The notes beneath the pieces were generated by a model. It had not been told where the DNA came from, searched no databases, and was given only the letters and a program-made list of their open reading frames with translations. Positions 23,834 to 35,957 of a DNA stretch of 64,000 bases are shown here, piece by piece. The stretch comes from Eledone cirrhosa (Eukaryota > Mollusca > Cephalopoda > Octopoda > Eledonidae): the NCBI GenBank assembly GCA_964016885.1, contig OZ024744.1:24040798-24104797 (forward strand). Reading direction: 5' to 3'. The position numbers and the translations under genes are program-made. The stretch's first letter is position 1; each line of letters opens with the position of its first letter.

Positions 23834-26800
23834 ACATCAGCTGAATCTTAAGATAAACTCGTTTTAACAACAGTTGAATCTTAAGATAAACCTCGTTTTA
23901 ACAACATTTGAATCTTAAGAACTGACTCGTTTTAACAACAGCTGCATCTTAAGATAAAACTCGTTTTAACAACAGTTAAATCTTAAGAACTGACTCGTTT
24001 TATCAACAGTTCAACCTGAAGAACTGACTCGTTTTAACAACAGTTGAATCTTTAAATAAAACTCGTTTTAACAACAGTTGAATCTTAAGAACTGACTCGT
24101 TTTAACAACAGTTGAATCTTAAGATAAAACTCGTTTTAACAACAGCTGAATCTTAAGATAAAACTCGTTTTAACAACAGTTGAATCTTAAGAACTGACTC
24201 GTTTTAACAACAGGTGGATCTTAAGAACTGACTGGTTTTAACAACAGTTGAATCTTAAATAAAACTCGTTTTAACAAAGGTTGAATATTAAGAACTGACT
24301 CGTTTTAAACAACAGTTGAATCTTAAGATAAAATTCGTTTTAACAAAAGTTGAATCTTACGAACTGACTCGTTTTAACAATAGTTGTCTCTTAAGATAAA
24401 ACTCGTTTTAACAACAGTTGAATTTTAAAACTGACTCGTTTTAACAACAGTTCAAACTTAAGAACTGATTCGTTTTAACAACAGTTGAATCTTAAAGTAA
24501 AATTCGTTTAACAACAGTTGAATCTTAAGGACTGGCTCGTTTTAACATCACATGTATATTATGATAAAACTCGTTTTAACAACAGCTGTATCTTAAGAAC
24601 TGACTCGATATAACAACAGTTGAATCTTAAGAACTACCTCGTTTTAACAACAGTTGAATGTTAAGAACTGACTCGTTTTAACAACAGTTCAATCTTAAGA
24701 TAAAACTGATTATAACAACAGTTGCCTCTTAAGAACTGACTTGTTTTAACAACAGTTGGATCTTAAGAACTGACTCGTTTTAACGACAGATGAATCTTAT
24801 GATAAAACTCGTTTTAACAACAATTGAATCTTAAGAACTGATTCGTTTTAACAACAGTTGAATGTTAAGATAAAACTAGTTTTAACAACAGTTGAATCTT
24901 AAGAACTGACTCGTTTTAACAACAGTTGAAACTTCAAATAAAACTCGTTTTAACAACAGTTGAATCTTAAGAACTGACTCATTTTAACAACAGTTCAATC
25001 TTAAGAACTGATTCGTTTTAACAACAGTTGAATCTTAAGATAAAACTAGTTTTAATAACTGTTGAATCTTAAGATAAAACTCGTTTTAACAAGAGTTGAA
25101 TCTTAAGAACTGACTCGTTTTAGCAACAGTTGAATCTTAAATAAAACTCGTTTTAACAACAGTTGAATCTTAAGAACTGACTCGTTTTAACAACAGTTGA
25201 ATCTTAAGAACTGACTGGTTTTAACAACAGATGAATCTCAAGAACTGACTCGTTTTAACAACAGTTCAACCTTAAGAACTGACTAGTTTTAACAACAGTT
25301 GAATCTCAAGAACTGACTCGTTTTAACAACAGTTGAATCTTAAGATAAAACTCGTTTTAACAACAGTTGAATCTTAAGAAATGACTCGTTTTAATAACAG
25401 TTGAATCTTAAGAACTGACTCGTTTTAACAACAGTTCAACCTTAAGAACTGACTCGTTGTAACAACAGTTGAAACTTCGAATAAAACTCGTTTTAACCAC
25501 AGTTGAATCTTAAGAACTGAATCATTTTAACAACAGTTGAATCTTAAGAACTGACTCGTGTTAACAACAATTGAATCTTAAGATAAAACTCGTTTTAACA
25601 AAAGTTGAATCTTAAGAACTGACTCGTTTTAACAACAGTTCAGCCTTAAGAACTGACTAGTTTTAACAACAGTTTAATCTTAGAATAAAACTCGTTTTAA
25701 CAACAGTTGAATCATAAGAACTGATTCGTTTTAACAACAGTTGAATCTTAAGATAAAACTCGTTTTAACAACAATTGAATCTTAAGAACTGACTCGTTTT
25801 AACAACGGCTGAATCTTAAGATAAAACTCGTTTTAACGACAGTTGAATCTTAAGAACTGACTCGTTTTATCAACAGTTCAACCTTAAGAACTGACTCATT
25901 TTAACAACAGTTGAATCTTCAAATAAAACTCGTTTTAACAACAGTTGAATCTTAAGAACTGAATCGTTTTAACATCAGCTGAATCTTAAGATAAACTCGT
26001 TTTAACAACAGTTGAATCTTAAGATAAATCTCGTTTTAACAACATTTGAATCTTAAGAACTGACTCGTTTTAACAACAGCTGAATCTTAAGATAAAACTC
26101 GTTTTAACAACAGTTAAATCTTAAGAACTGACTCGTTTTAACAACAGTTGAATCTTAAGAACTGACTCGTTTTAACAACAGGTGAATCTTAAGAACTGAC
26201 TGGTTTTAACAACAGTTGAATCTTAAATAAAACTCGTTTTAACAAAGGTTGAATATTAAGAACTGACTCGTTTTAAACAACAGTTGAATCTTAAGATAAA
26301 ATTCGTTTTAACAACAGTTGAATCTTAAGAACTGATTCGTTTTAACAACAGTTCAACCTAAGAACAGACTCGTTTTAACAACAGTTGAATCTTAAATAAA
26401 ACTCGTTTTAACAACAGTTGAATCTTAAGAACTGACTCGTTTTAACAACAGTTGAATCTTAAGAACTGACTGGTTTTAACAACAGATGAATCTTAAGAAC
26501 TGACTCGTTTTAACAACAGTTCAACCTTAAGAACTGACTAGTTTTAACAACAGTTGAATCTCAAGAACTGACTCGTTTTAACAACAGATGAATCTTGAGA
26601 TAAAACTCGTTTTAACAACAGTTGAATCTTAAGAAATGACTCGTTTTAATAACAGTTGAATCTTAAGAACTGACTCGTTTTAACAACAGTTCAACCTGAA
26701 GAACTGACTCGTTGTAACAACAGTTGAAACTTCAAATAAAACTCGTTTTAACCACAGTTGAATCTTAAGAACTGAATCATTTTAACAACAGTTGAATCTT

Positions 26801-27520
26801 AAGAACTGACTCGTGTTAACAACAATTGAATCTTCAGATAAAACTCGTTTTAACAAAAGTTGAATCTTAAGAACTGACTCGTTTTAACAACAGTTCAACC
26901 TTAAGAACTGACTAGTTTTAACAACAGTTTAATCTCAGAATAAAATTCGTTTTAACAACAGTTGAATCTTAAGAACTGACTCGTTTTAACAAAAGTTGAA
27001 TCTTACGAACTGACTCGTTTTAACAATAGATGTCTCTTAAGATAAAACTCGTTTTAACAACAGTTGAATTTTAAAACTGACTCGTTTTAACAACAGTTCA
27101 AACTTAAGAACTGATTCGTTTTAACAACAGTTGAATCTTAAAATAAAATTCGTTTAACAACAGTTGAATCTTAAGAACTGGCTCGTTTTAACATCACATG
27201 TATATTATGATAAAACTCGTTTTAACAACAGCTGTATCTTAAGAGCTGACTCGATATAACAACAGTTGAATCTTAAGAACTACCTAGTTTTAACAACAGT
27301 TGAATGTTAAGAACTGACTCGTTTTAACAACAGTTCAATCTTAAGATAAAACTGATTATAACAACAGTTGCATCTTAAGAACTGAGATTGTTTTAACAAC
27401 AGTTGAATCTGAAGAACTGACTCGTTTTAACAACAGTTGAATCTGAAGATAAAACTCGTTTAACAACAGTTGAATCTTAAGAACTGACTCGTTTTAACGA
27501 CAGATGAATCTTATGATAAA
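23834..27520 (+). repeat. 3.7-kb higher-order block, copy 2
   Basis: The second copy of 10,155-13,846 at offset 13,674. The short stretch before it (23,570-23,840) is a piece of the 15.6/18.0-kb type, so this is a composite junction. The match ends near 27,527: here caacaattgaatcttaag follows, as at the window start (about 1,375), whereas the other copy has caacagttgaatcttcaaatt. Confidence 0.82.
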
Positions 27521-29698
27521 TCTCGTTTTAACAACAATTGAATCTTAAGAACTGATTCGTTTTAACAACAGTTGAATCTTAAGATAAAACTAGTTTTAAC
27601 AACAGTTGAATCTTAAGATAAAACTAGTTTTAACAACAGTTGAATCTTAAGAACTGACTCGTTTTAACAACAGTTGAAACTTCAAATAAAACTCGTTTTA
27701 ACAACAGTTGAATCTTAAGAACTGACTCATTTTAACAACAATTCAATCTTAAGAACTGATTCGTTTTAACAACAGTTGAATCTTAAGATAAAACTAGTTT
27801 TAATAACTGTTGAATCTTAAGATAAAACTCGTTTTAACAAGAGTTGAATCTTAAGAACTGACTCGTTTTAACAACAGTTGAATCTTAATTAAAACTCGTT
27901 TTAACAACAGTTGAATCTTAAGAACTGCCTCGTTTTATCAACAGTACAACCTTAAGAACTGACTCGTTTTAACAACAGTTGAATCTTCAAATAAAACTCG
28001 TTTTAACAACAGTTGAATCTTAAGAACTGACTCGTTTTAACAACAGTTGAATCTTAAGATAAAACTCGTTTTAACAACAGTTGAATCTTAAGAACTGACT
28101 CGTTTTAACAACAGATGAATCTTAAGATCAAACTCGTTTTAACAACAGTTGAATCTTAAGAACTGACTCGTTTTAATAACAGTTGAATCTTAAGAACTGA
28201 CTCATTTTAGCAACAGTTGAATCTTAAGAACTGACTCGTTTTAACAACAGCTGAATCTTAAGATAAACTCGTTTTAACAACAGTTGAATCTTAAGATAAA
28301 ACTCGTTTTAACAACAGTTGAATCATAAGAACTGACTCGTTTTAACAACAGCTGAATCTTAAGATAAAACACGTGTTAACAACAGTTGAATCTTAAGAAC
28401 TGACTCGTTTTATCAACAGTTCAACCTTACGAACTGACTCATTTTAACAACAGTTGAATCTTCAAATAAAACTCGTTTTAACAACAGTTGAATCTTAAGA
28501 ACTGACTCATTTAACAACAGTTCAATCTTAAGAACGGATTCGTTTTAACAACAGTTGAATCTTAAGATAAAACTAGTTTTAATAACTGTTGAATCTTAAG
28601 ATAAAACTCGTTTTAACAAGAGTTGAATCTTAAGAACTGACTCGCTTTAACAACAGTTGAATCTTAAATAAAACTCGTCTTATCAACAGTTTTATCTTAA
28701 GAACTGACTCGTTTTAACAACAGTTGAATCTTAAGAACTGATTGGTTTTAACAACAGATGAATCGTAAGAACAGACTCGTTTTAACAACAGTTCAACCTT
28801 AAGAACTGACTAGTTTTAATAACAGTTGAATCTCAAGAACTGACTGGTTTTAACAACAGTTGAATCTTAAGATAAAACTCGTTTTAACAGCAGTTGAATC
28901 TTAAGAAATGACTCGTTTTAATAACAGTTGAATCTTAAGAACTGACTCGTTTTAACAACAGTTCAACCTTAAGAACTGACTCGTTGTAACAACAGTTGAA
29001 ACTTAAAATAAAATTCGTTTAACAACAGTTGAATCTTAAGAACTGGCTCGTTTTAACATCACATGTATATTATGATAAAACTCGTTTTAACAACAGTTGA
29101 ATCTTAAAACTGACTCGTTTTAACAACAGTTCAAACTTAAGAACTGATTCGTTTTAACAACAGTTGAATCTTAAAATAAAATTCGTTTAACGACAGGTAA
29201 ATCTTAAGAACTGGTTCGTTTTAACATCACATGTATATTATGATAAAACTCGTTTTAACAACAGGTGTATCTTAAGAACTGACTCGATATAACAACAGTT
29301 GAATCTTAAGAACTACCTCGTTTTAACAACAGTTGAACGTTAAGAACTGACTCGTTTTAACAACAGTTCAATCTTAAGATAAAACTGATTATAACAACAG
29401 TTGCATCTTAAGAACTGACTCGTTTTAACAACAGTTGAATCTTAAGAACTGACTCGTTTTAACGACAGATGAATCTTAAGATAAAACTCGTTTTAACAAC
29501 AATTGAATCTTAAGAACTGATTCGTTTTAACAACAGTTGAATCTTAAGATAAAACTAGTTTTAACAACAGTTGAATCTTAAGAACTGACTCGTTTTAACA
29601 ACAGTTCAATCTTAAGAACTGACTCATTTTAACAACAGTTCAATCTTAAGAACTGACTCATTTTAACAACAGTTCAATCTTAAGAACTGATAGGTTTT
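26023..29698 (+). repeat. 3.7-kb higher-order block of the middle domain, copy 1
   Basis: Matches 35,958-39,699 with an offset of 9,935, then 9,934 from about 26,275, where this copy has gttttaaacaac and the later one the consensus gttttaacaac, and a net extra 34 bp in the later copy near 29,600-29,690. Its first 2.1 kb also match the window start. The part after 28,170 contains a distinct set of variants: cacgtgttaac, cgctttaac, cgtcttatcaacag with tail ttttatc, gattggttttaac with gaatcgtaag, and ttttaacagcag. Confidence 0.83.
28368..28380. other. Overlapping palindromes AACACGTGTT and GTTAAC in a variant monomer
   Basis: A B-type monomer with gataaaac followed by acgtgttaac. Two changes from the consensus create a perfect 10-bp palindrome AACACGTGTT (28,368-28,377, containing CACGTG) that overlaps a GTTAAC hexamer. 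The same monomer occurs with CACGTG starting at 33,084, 38,304, 39,727, 44,475 and 52,208, so it was spread by block duplication. CACGTG is the canonical E-box/G-box hexamer; binding here is only a possibility. Confidence 0.75.
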
Positions 29699-32600
29699 AA
29701 CAACAGTTGAATCTTAAGATAAAACTAGTTTTAATAACTGTTGAATCTTAAGATAAAACTCGTTTTAACAAGAGTTGAATCTTAAGAACTGACTCGTTTT
29801 AACAACAGTTGAATCTTAAATAAAACTCGTTTTAACAACAGTTGAATCTTAAGAACTGACTCGTTTTAACAACAGTTGAATCTTAAGAACTGACTGGTTT
29901 TAACAACAGATGAATCTCAAGAACTGACTCGTTTTAACAACAGTTCAACCTTAAGAACTGACTAGTTTTAACAACAGTTGAATCTCAAGAACTGACTCGT
30001 TTTAACAACAGTTGAATCTTAAGATAAAACTCGTTTTAACAACAGTTGAATCTTAAGAAATGACTCGTTTTAATAACAGTTGAATCTTAAGAACTGACTC
30101 GTTTTAACAACAGTTCAACCTTAAGAACTGACTCGTTGTAACAACAGTTGAAACTTCAAATAAAACTCGTTTTAACCACAGTTGAATCTTAAGAACTGAA
30201 TCATTTTAACAACAGTTGAATCTTAAGAACTGACTCGTGTTAACAACAATTGAATCTTAAGATAAAACTCGTTTTAACAAAAGTTGAATCTTAAGAACTG
30301 ACTCGTTTTAACAACAGTTCAGCCTTAAGAACTGACTAGTTTTAACAACAGTTTAATCTTAGAATAAAACTCGTTTTAACAACAGTTGAATCATAAGAAC
30401 TGATTCGTTTTAACAACAGTTGAATCTTAAGATAAAACTCGTTTTAACAACAATTGAATCTTAAGAACTGACTCGTTTTAACAACGGCTGAATCTTAAGA
30501 TAAAACTCGTTTTAACGACAGTTGAATCTTAAGAACTGACTCGTTTTATCAACAGTTCAACCTTAAGAACTGACTCATTTTAACAACAGTTGAATCTTCA
30601 AATAAAACTCGTTTTAACAACAGTTGAATCTTAAGAACTGAATCGTTTTAACATCAGCTGAATCTTAAGATAAACTCGTTTTAACAACAGTTGAATCTTA
30701 AAATAAATCTCGTTTTAACAACATTTGAATCTTAAGAACTGACTCGTTTTAACAACAGCTGAATCTTAAGATAAAACTCGTTTTAACAACAGTTGAATCT
30801 TAAGAACTGACTCGTTTTATCAACAGTTCAACCTGAAGAACTGACTCGATTTAACAACAGTTGAATCTTAAGAACTGACTCGTTTTAACAACAGGTGAAT
30901 CTTAAGAACTGACTGGTTTTAACAACAGTTGAATCTTAAATAAAACTCGTTTTAACAAAGGTTGAAAATTAAGAACTGACTCGTTTTAAACAACAGTTGA
31001 ATCTTAAGATAAAATTCGTTTTAACAACAGTTGAATCTTAAGAACTGATTCGTTTTAACAACAGTTCAACCTAAGAACAGACTCGTTTTAACAACAGTTG
31101 AATCTTAAATAAAACTCGTTTTAACAACAGTTGAATCTTAAGAACTGACTCGTTTTAACAACAGTTGAATCTTAAGAACTGACTGGTTTTAACAACAGAT
31201 GAATCTTAAGAACTGACTCGTTTTAACAACAGTTCAACCTTAAGAACTGACTAGTTTTAACAACAGTTGAATCTCAAGAACTGACTCGTTTTAACAACAG
31301 ATGAATCTTGAGATAAAACTCGTTTTAACAACAGTTGAATCTTAAGAAATGACTCGTTTTAATAACAGTTGAATCTTAAGAACTGACTCGTTTTAACAAC
31401 AGTTCAACCTGAAGAACTGACTCGTTGTAACAACAGTTGAAACTTCAAATAAAACTCGTTTTAACCACAGTTGAATCTTAAGAACTGAATCATTTTAACA
31501 ACAGTTGAATCTTAAGAACTGACTCGTGTTAACAACAATTGAATCTTCAGATAAAACTCGTTTTAACAAAAGTTGAATCTTAAGAACTGACTCGTTTTAA
31601 CAACAGTTCAACCTTAAGAACTTACTAGTTTTAACAACAGTTTAATCTCAGAATAAAATTCGTTTTAACAACAGTTGAATCTTAATAACTGACTCGTTTA
31701 TACAAAAGTTGAATCTTACGAACTGACTCGTTTTAACAATAGTTGTCTCTTAAGATAAAACTCGTTTTAACAACAGTTGAATTTTAAAACTGACTCGTTT
31801 TAACAACAGTTCAAACTTAAGAACTCATTCGTTTTAACAACAGTTGAATCTTAAAATAAAATTCGTTTAACAACAGTTGAATCTTAAGAACTGGCTCGTT
31901 TTAACATCACATGTATATTATGATAAAACTCGTTTTAACAACAGCTGTATCTTAAGAGCTGACTCGATATAACAACAGTTGAATCTTAAGAACTACCTAG
32001 TTTTAACAACAGTTGAATGTTAAGAACTGACTCGTTTTAACAACAGTTCAATCTTAAGATAAAACTGATTATAACAACAGTTGCATCTTAAGAACTGAGA
32101 TTGTTTTAACAACAGTTGAATCTGAAGAACTGACTCGTTTTAACAACAGTTGAATCTGAAGATAAAACTCGTTTAACAACAGTTGAATCTTAAGAACTGA
32201 CTCGTTTTAACGACAGATGAATCTTATGATAAAACTCGTTTTAACAACAATTGAATCTTAAGAACTGAGTCGTTTTAACAACAGTTGAATCTTAAGATAA
32301 AACTAGTTTTAACAACAGTTGAATCTTAAGATAAAACTAGTTTTAACAACAGTTGAATCTTAAGAACTGACTCGTTTTAACAACAGTTGAAACTTCAAAT
32401 AAAACTCGTTTTAACAACAGTTGAATCTTAAGAACTGACTCATTTTAACAACAGTTCAATCTTAAGAACTGATTCGTTTTAACAACAGTTGAATCTTAAG
32501 ATAAAACTAGTTTTAATAACTGTTGAATCTTAAGATAAAACTCGTTTTAACAAGAGTTGAATCTTAAGAACTGACTCGTTTTAACAACAGTTGAATCTTA

Positions 32601-35600
32601 ATTAAAACTCGTTTTAACAACAGTTGAATCTTAAGAACTGCCTCGTTTTATCAACAGTACAACCTTAAGAACAGACTCGTTTTAACAACAGTTGAATCTT
32701 CAAATAAAACTCGTTTTAACAACAGTTGAATCTTAAGAACTGACTCGTTTTAACAACAGTTGAATCTTAAGATAAAACTCGTTTTAACAACAGTTGAATC
32801 TTAAGAACTGACTCGTTTTAACAACAGATGAATCTTAAGATCAAACTCGTTTTAACAACAGTTGAATCTTAAGAACTGACTCGTTTTAATAACAGTTGAG
32901 TCTTAAGAACTGACTCATTTTAGCAACAGTTGAATCTTAAGAACTGACTCGTTTTAACAACAGTTGAATCTTAAGAACTGACTCGTTTTAACAACAGTTG
33001 AATCTTAAGATAAAACTCGTTTTAACAACAGTTGAATCATAAGAACTGACTCGTTTTAACAACAGCTGAATCTTAAGATAAAACACGTGTTAACAACAGT
33101 TGAATCTTAAGAACTGACTCGTTTTATCAACAGTTCAACCTTACGAACTGACTCATTTTAACAACAGTTGAATCTTCAAATAAAACTCGTTTTAACAACA
33201 GTTGAATCTTAAGATAAAACTAGTTTTAATAACTGTTGAATCTTAAGATAAAACTCGTTTTAACAAGAGTTGAATCTTAAGAACTGACTCGCTTTAACAA
33301 CAGTTGAATCTTAAATAAAACTCGTCTTAACAACAGTTTTATCTTAAGAACTGACTCGTTTTAACAACAGTTGAATCTTAAGAACTGGTTGGTTTTAACA
33401 ACAGATGAATCGTAAGAACTGACTCGTTTTAACAACAGTTCAACCTTAAGAACTGACTAGTTTTAATAACAGTTGAATCTCAAGAACTGACTGGTTTTAA
33501 CAACAGTTGAATCTTAAGATAAAACTCGTTTTAACAGCAGTTGAATCTTAAGAAATGACTCGTTTTAATAACAGTTGAATCTTAAGAACTGACTCGTTTT
33601 AACAACAGTTCAACCTTAAGAACTGACTCGTTGTAACAACAGTTGAAACTTCAAATAAAACTCGTTTTAACAACAGTTGAATCTTAAAACTAACTCGTTT
33701 TAACAACAGTTCAAACTTAAGAACTGATTCGTTTTAACAACAGTTGAATCTTAAAATAAAATTCGTTTAACGACAGGTGAATCTTAAGAACTGGTTCGTT
33801 TTAACATCACATGTATATTATGATAAAACTCGTTTTAACAACAGGTGTATCTTAAGAACTGACTCGATATAACAACAGTTGAATCTTAAGAACTACCTCG
33901 TTTTAACAACAGTTGAACGATAAGAACTGACTCGTTTTAACAACAGTTCAATCTTAAGATAAAACTCGTTTTAACAACAATTGAATCTTAAGAACTGATT
34001 CGTTTTATCAACAGTTGAATCTTAAGATAAAACTAGTTTTAACAACAGTTGAATCTTAAGAACTGACTCGTTTTAACAACAGTTGAAACTTCAAATAAAA
34101 CTCGTTTTAACAACAGTTGAATCTTAAGAACTGACTCATTTTAACAACAGTTCAATCTTAAGAACTGATTCGTTTTAACAACAGTTGAATCTTAAGATAA
34201 AACTAGTTTTACAACAGTTGAATCTTAAGAACTGACTCGTTTTAACAACAGTTGAAACTTCAAATAAAACTCGTTTTAACAACAGTTGAATCTTAAGAAC
34301 TGACTCATTTTAACAACAGTTCAATCTTAAGAACTGATTCGTTTTAACAACAGTTGAATCTTAAGATAAAACTAGTTTTATAACTGTTCAATCTTAAGAT
34401 GAAACTCGTTTTAACAAGAGTTGAATCTTAAGAACTGACTCGTTTTAACAACAGTTGAATCTTAAGATAAAACTCGTTTTAACAACAGTTGAATCTTAAG
34501 ACCTGACTCGTTTTAACAACAGTTCAACCTTAAGAACTGACTCGTTTTAACAACAGTTGAATCTTCAATTAAAACTTGTTTTAACAACAGTTGAATCTTT
34601 AGAACTGACTCGTTTCAACAACAGTTGAATCTTATGATAAAACTCATTTAACAACAGTTGAATCTTAAGATAAAACTCGTTTTAACAACAGTTGAATCTT
34701 AAGAACTGACTCGTTTTAACAACAGCTGAATCTTAAGATAAAGCTCGTATTAACAACAGTTGAATCTTAAGAACTGACTCGTTTTATCAACAGTACAACC
34801 TTAAGAACTGACTCGTTTTAACAACAGTTGTATCTTCAAATAAAACTCGTTTTAACAACAGTTGAATTTTAAGAACTGACTCGTTTTAACAACAGTTGAA
34901 TCTTAAGATAAAACTCGTTTTAGCAACAGTTGAATCTTAAGAACTGACTCGTTTTAACAACAGCTGAATCTTAAGATAAAACTCGTTTTAACAACAGTTG
35001 AATCTTAAGAACTGACTCGTTTTAACAACAGTTGAATCTTAAGAACTGACTCGTTTTAATAACAGTTGAATCTTAAGAACTGACTCGTTTTAGCAACAGT
35101 TGAATCTTAAGAACTGATTCGTTTTAACAACAGCTGAATCTTAAGATAAACTCGTTTTAACAACAGTTGAATCTTAAGATAAAACTCGTTTTAACAACAG
35201 TTGAATCTTAAGAACTGACTCGTTTTATCAACAGCTGAATCTTAAGATAAAACTCGTTTTAACAACAGTTGAATCTTAAGAACTGACTCGTTTTATCAAC
35301 AGTTCAACCTTAAGAACTGACTCATTTTAACAACAGTTGAATCTTCAAATAAAACTCCTTTTAACAACAGTTGAATCTTAAGAACTGACTCGTTTTAAAA
35401 ACAGCTGAATTTTAAGATAAACTCGTTTTAACAACAGTTGAATCTTAAGAACTGACTCGTTTTAACAACAGCTAAATCTTAAGATAAAACTCGTTTTAAC
35501 AACAGTTGAATCTTAAGAACTGACTCGTTTTAACAACAGTTGAATCTACAAATAAACCTCGTTTTAACAACAGTTTAATCTTAAGAACAGACTCGTTTTA

Positions 35601-35925
35601 ACAACAGTTGAATCTTAAGATAAAATTCGTTTTAACAACAGTTGAATCTTAAGAACTTATTCGTTTTAACAACAGTTCAAACTTAAGAACTGACTCGTTT
35701 TAACAACAGTTGAATCTTAAGATAAAACTCGTTTTAACAACAGTTGAATCTTAAGAACTGACTCGTTTTATCAACAGTTCAACCTTAAGAACTGACTCGT
35801 TTTATCAACAGTACAACCTTAAGAACTGACTCGTTTTAACAACAGTTGAATCTTCAAATAAAACTCGTTTTAACAACAGTTGAATCTTAAGAACTGACTC
35901 GTTTTAACAACAGTTGAATCTTAAG
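29694..35925 (+). repeat. 6.2-kb block related to the 7,733-bp unit
   Basis: Aligns to 41,085-47,316 (offset 11,391) and therefore also to 48,818-55,049. Checked landmarks are the gataggtttt start (29,691 / 41,082 / 48,815), aaaggttgaaaatt (30,957 / 42,348 / 50,081), and the shortened tagttttacaacag monomer (34,210 / 45,601 / 53,334). It is an earlier, incomplete copy of the unit that is tandemly duplicated downstream. Beyond about 35,925 it switches, through one or two ordinary monomers, to the 35,958 block. Confidence 0.85.
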
Positions 35926-35957
35926 ATAAACTCGTTTTAACAACAGTTGAATCTTAA

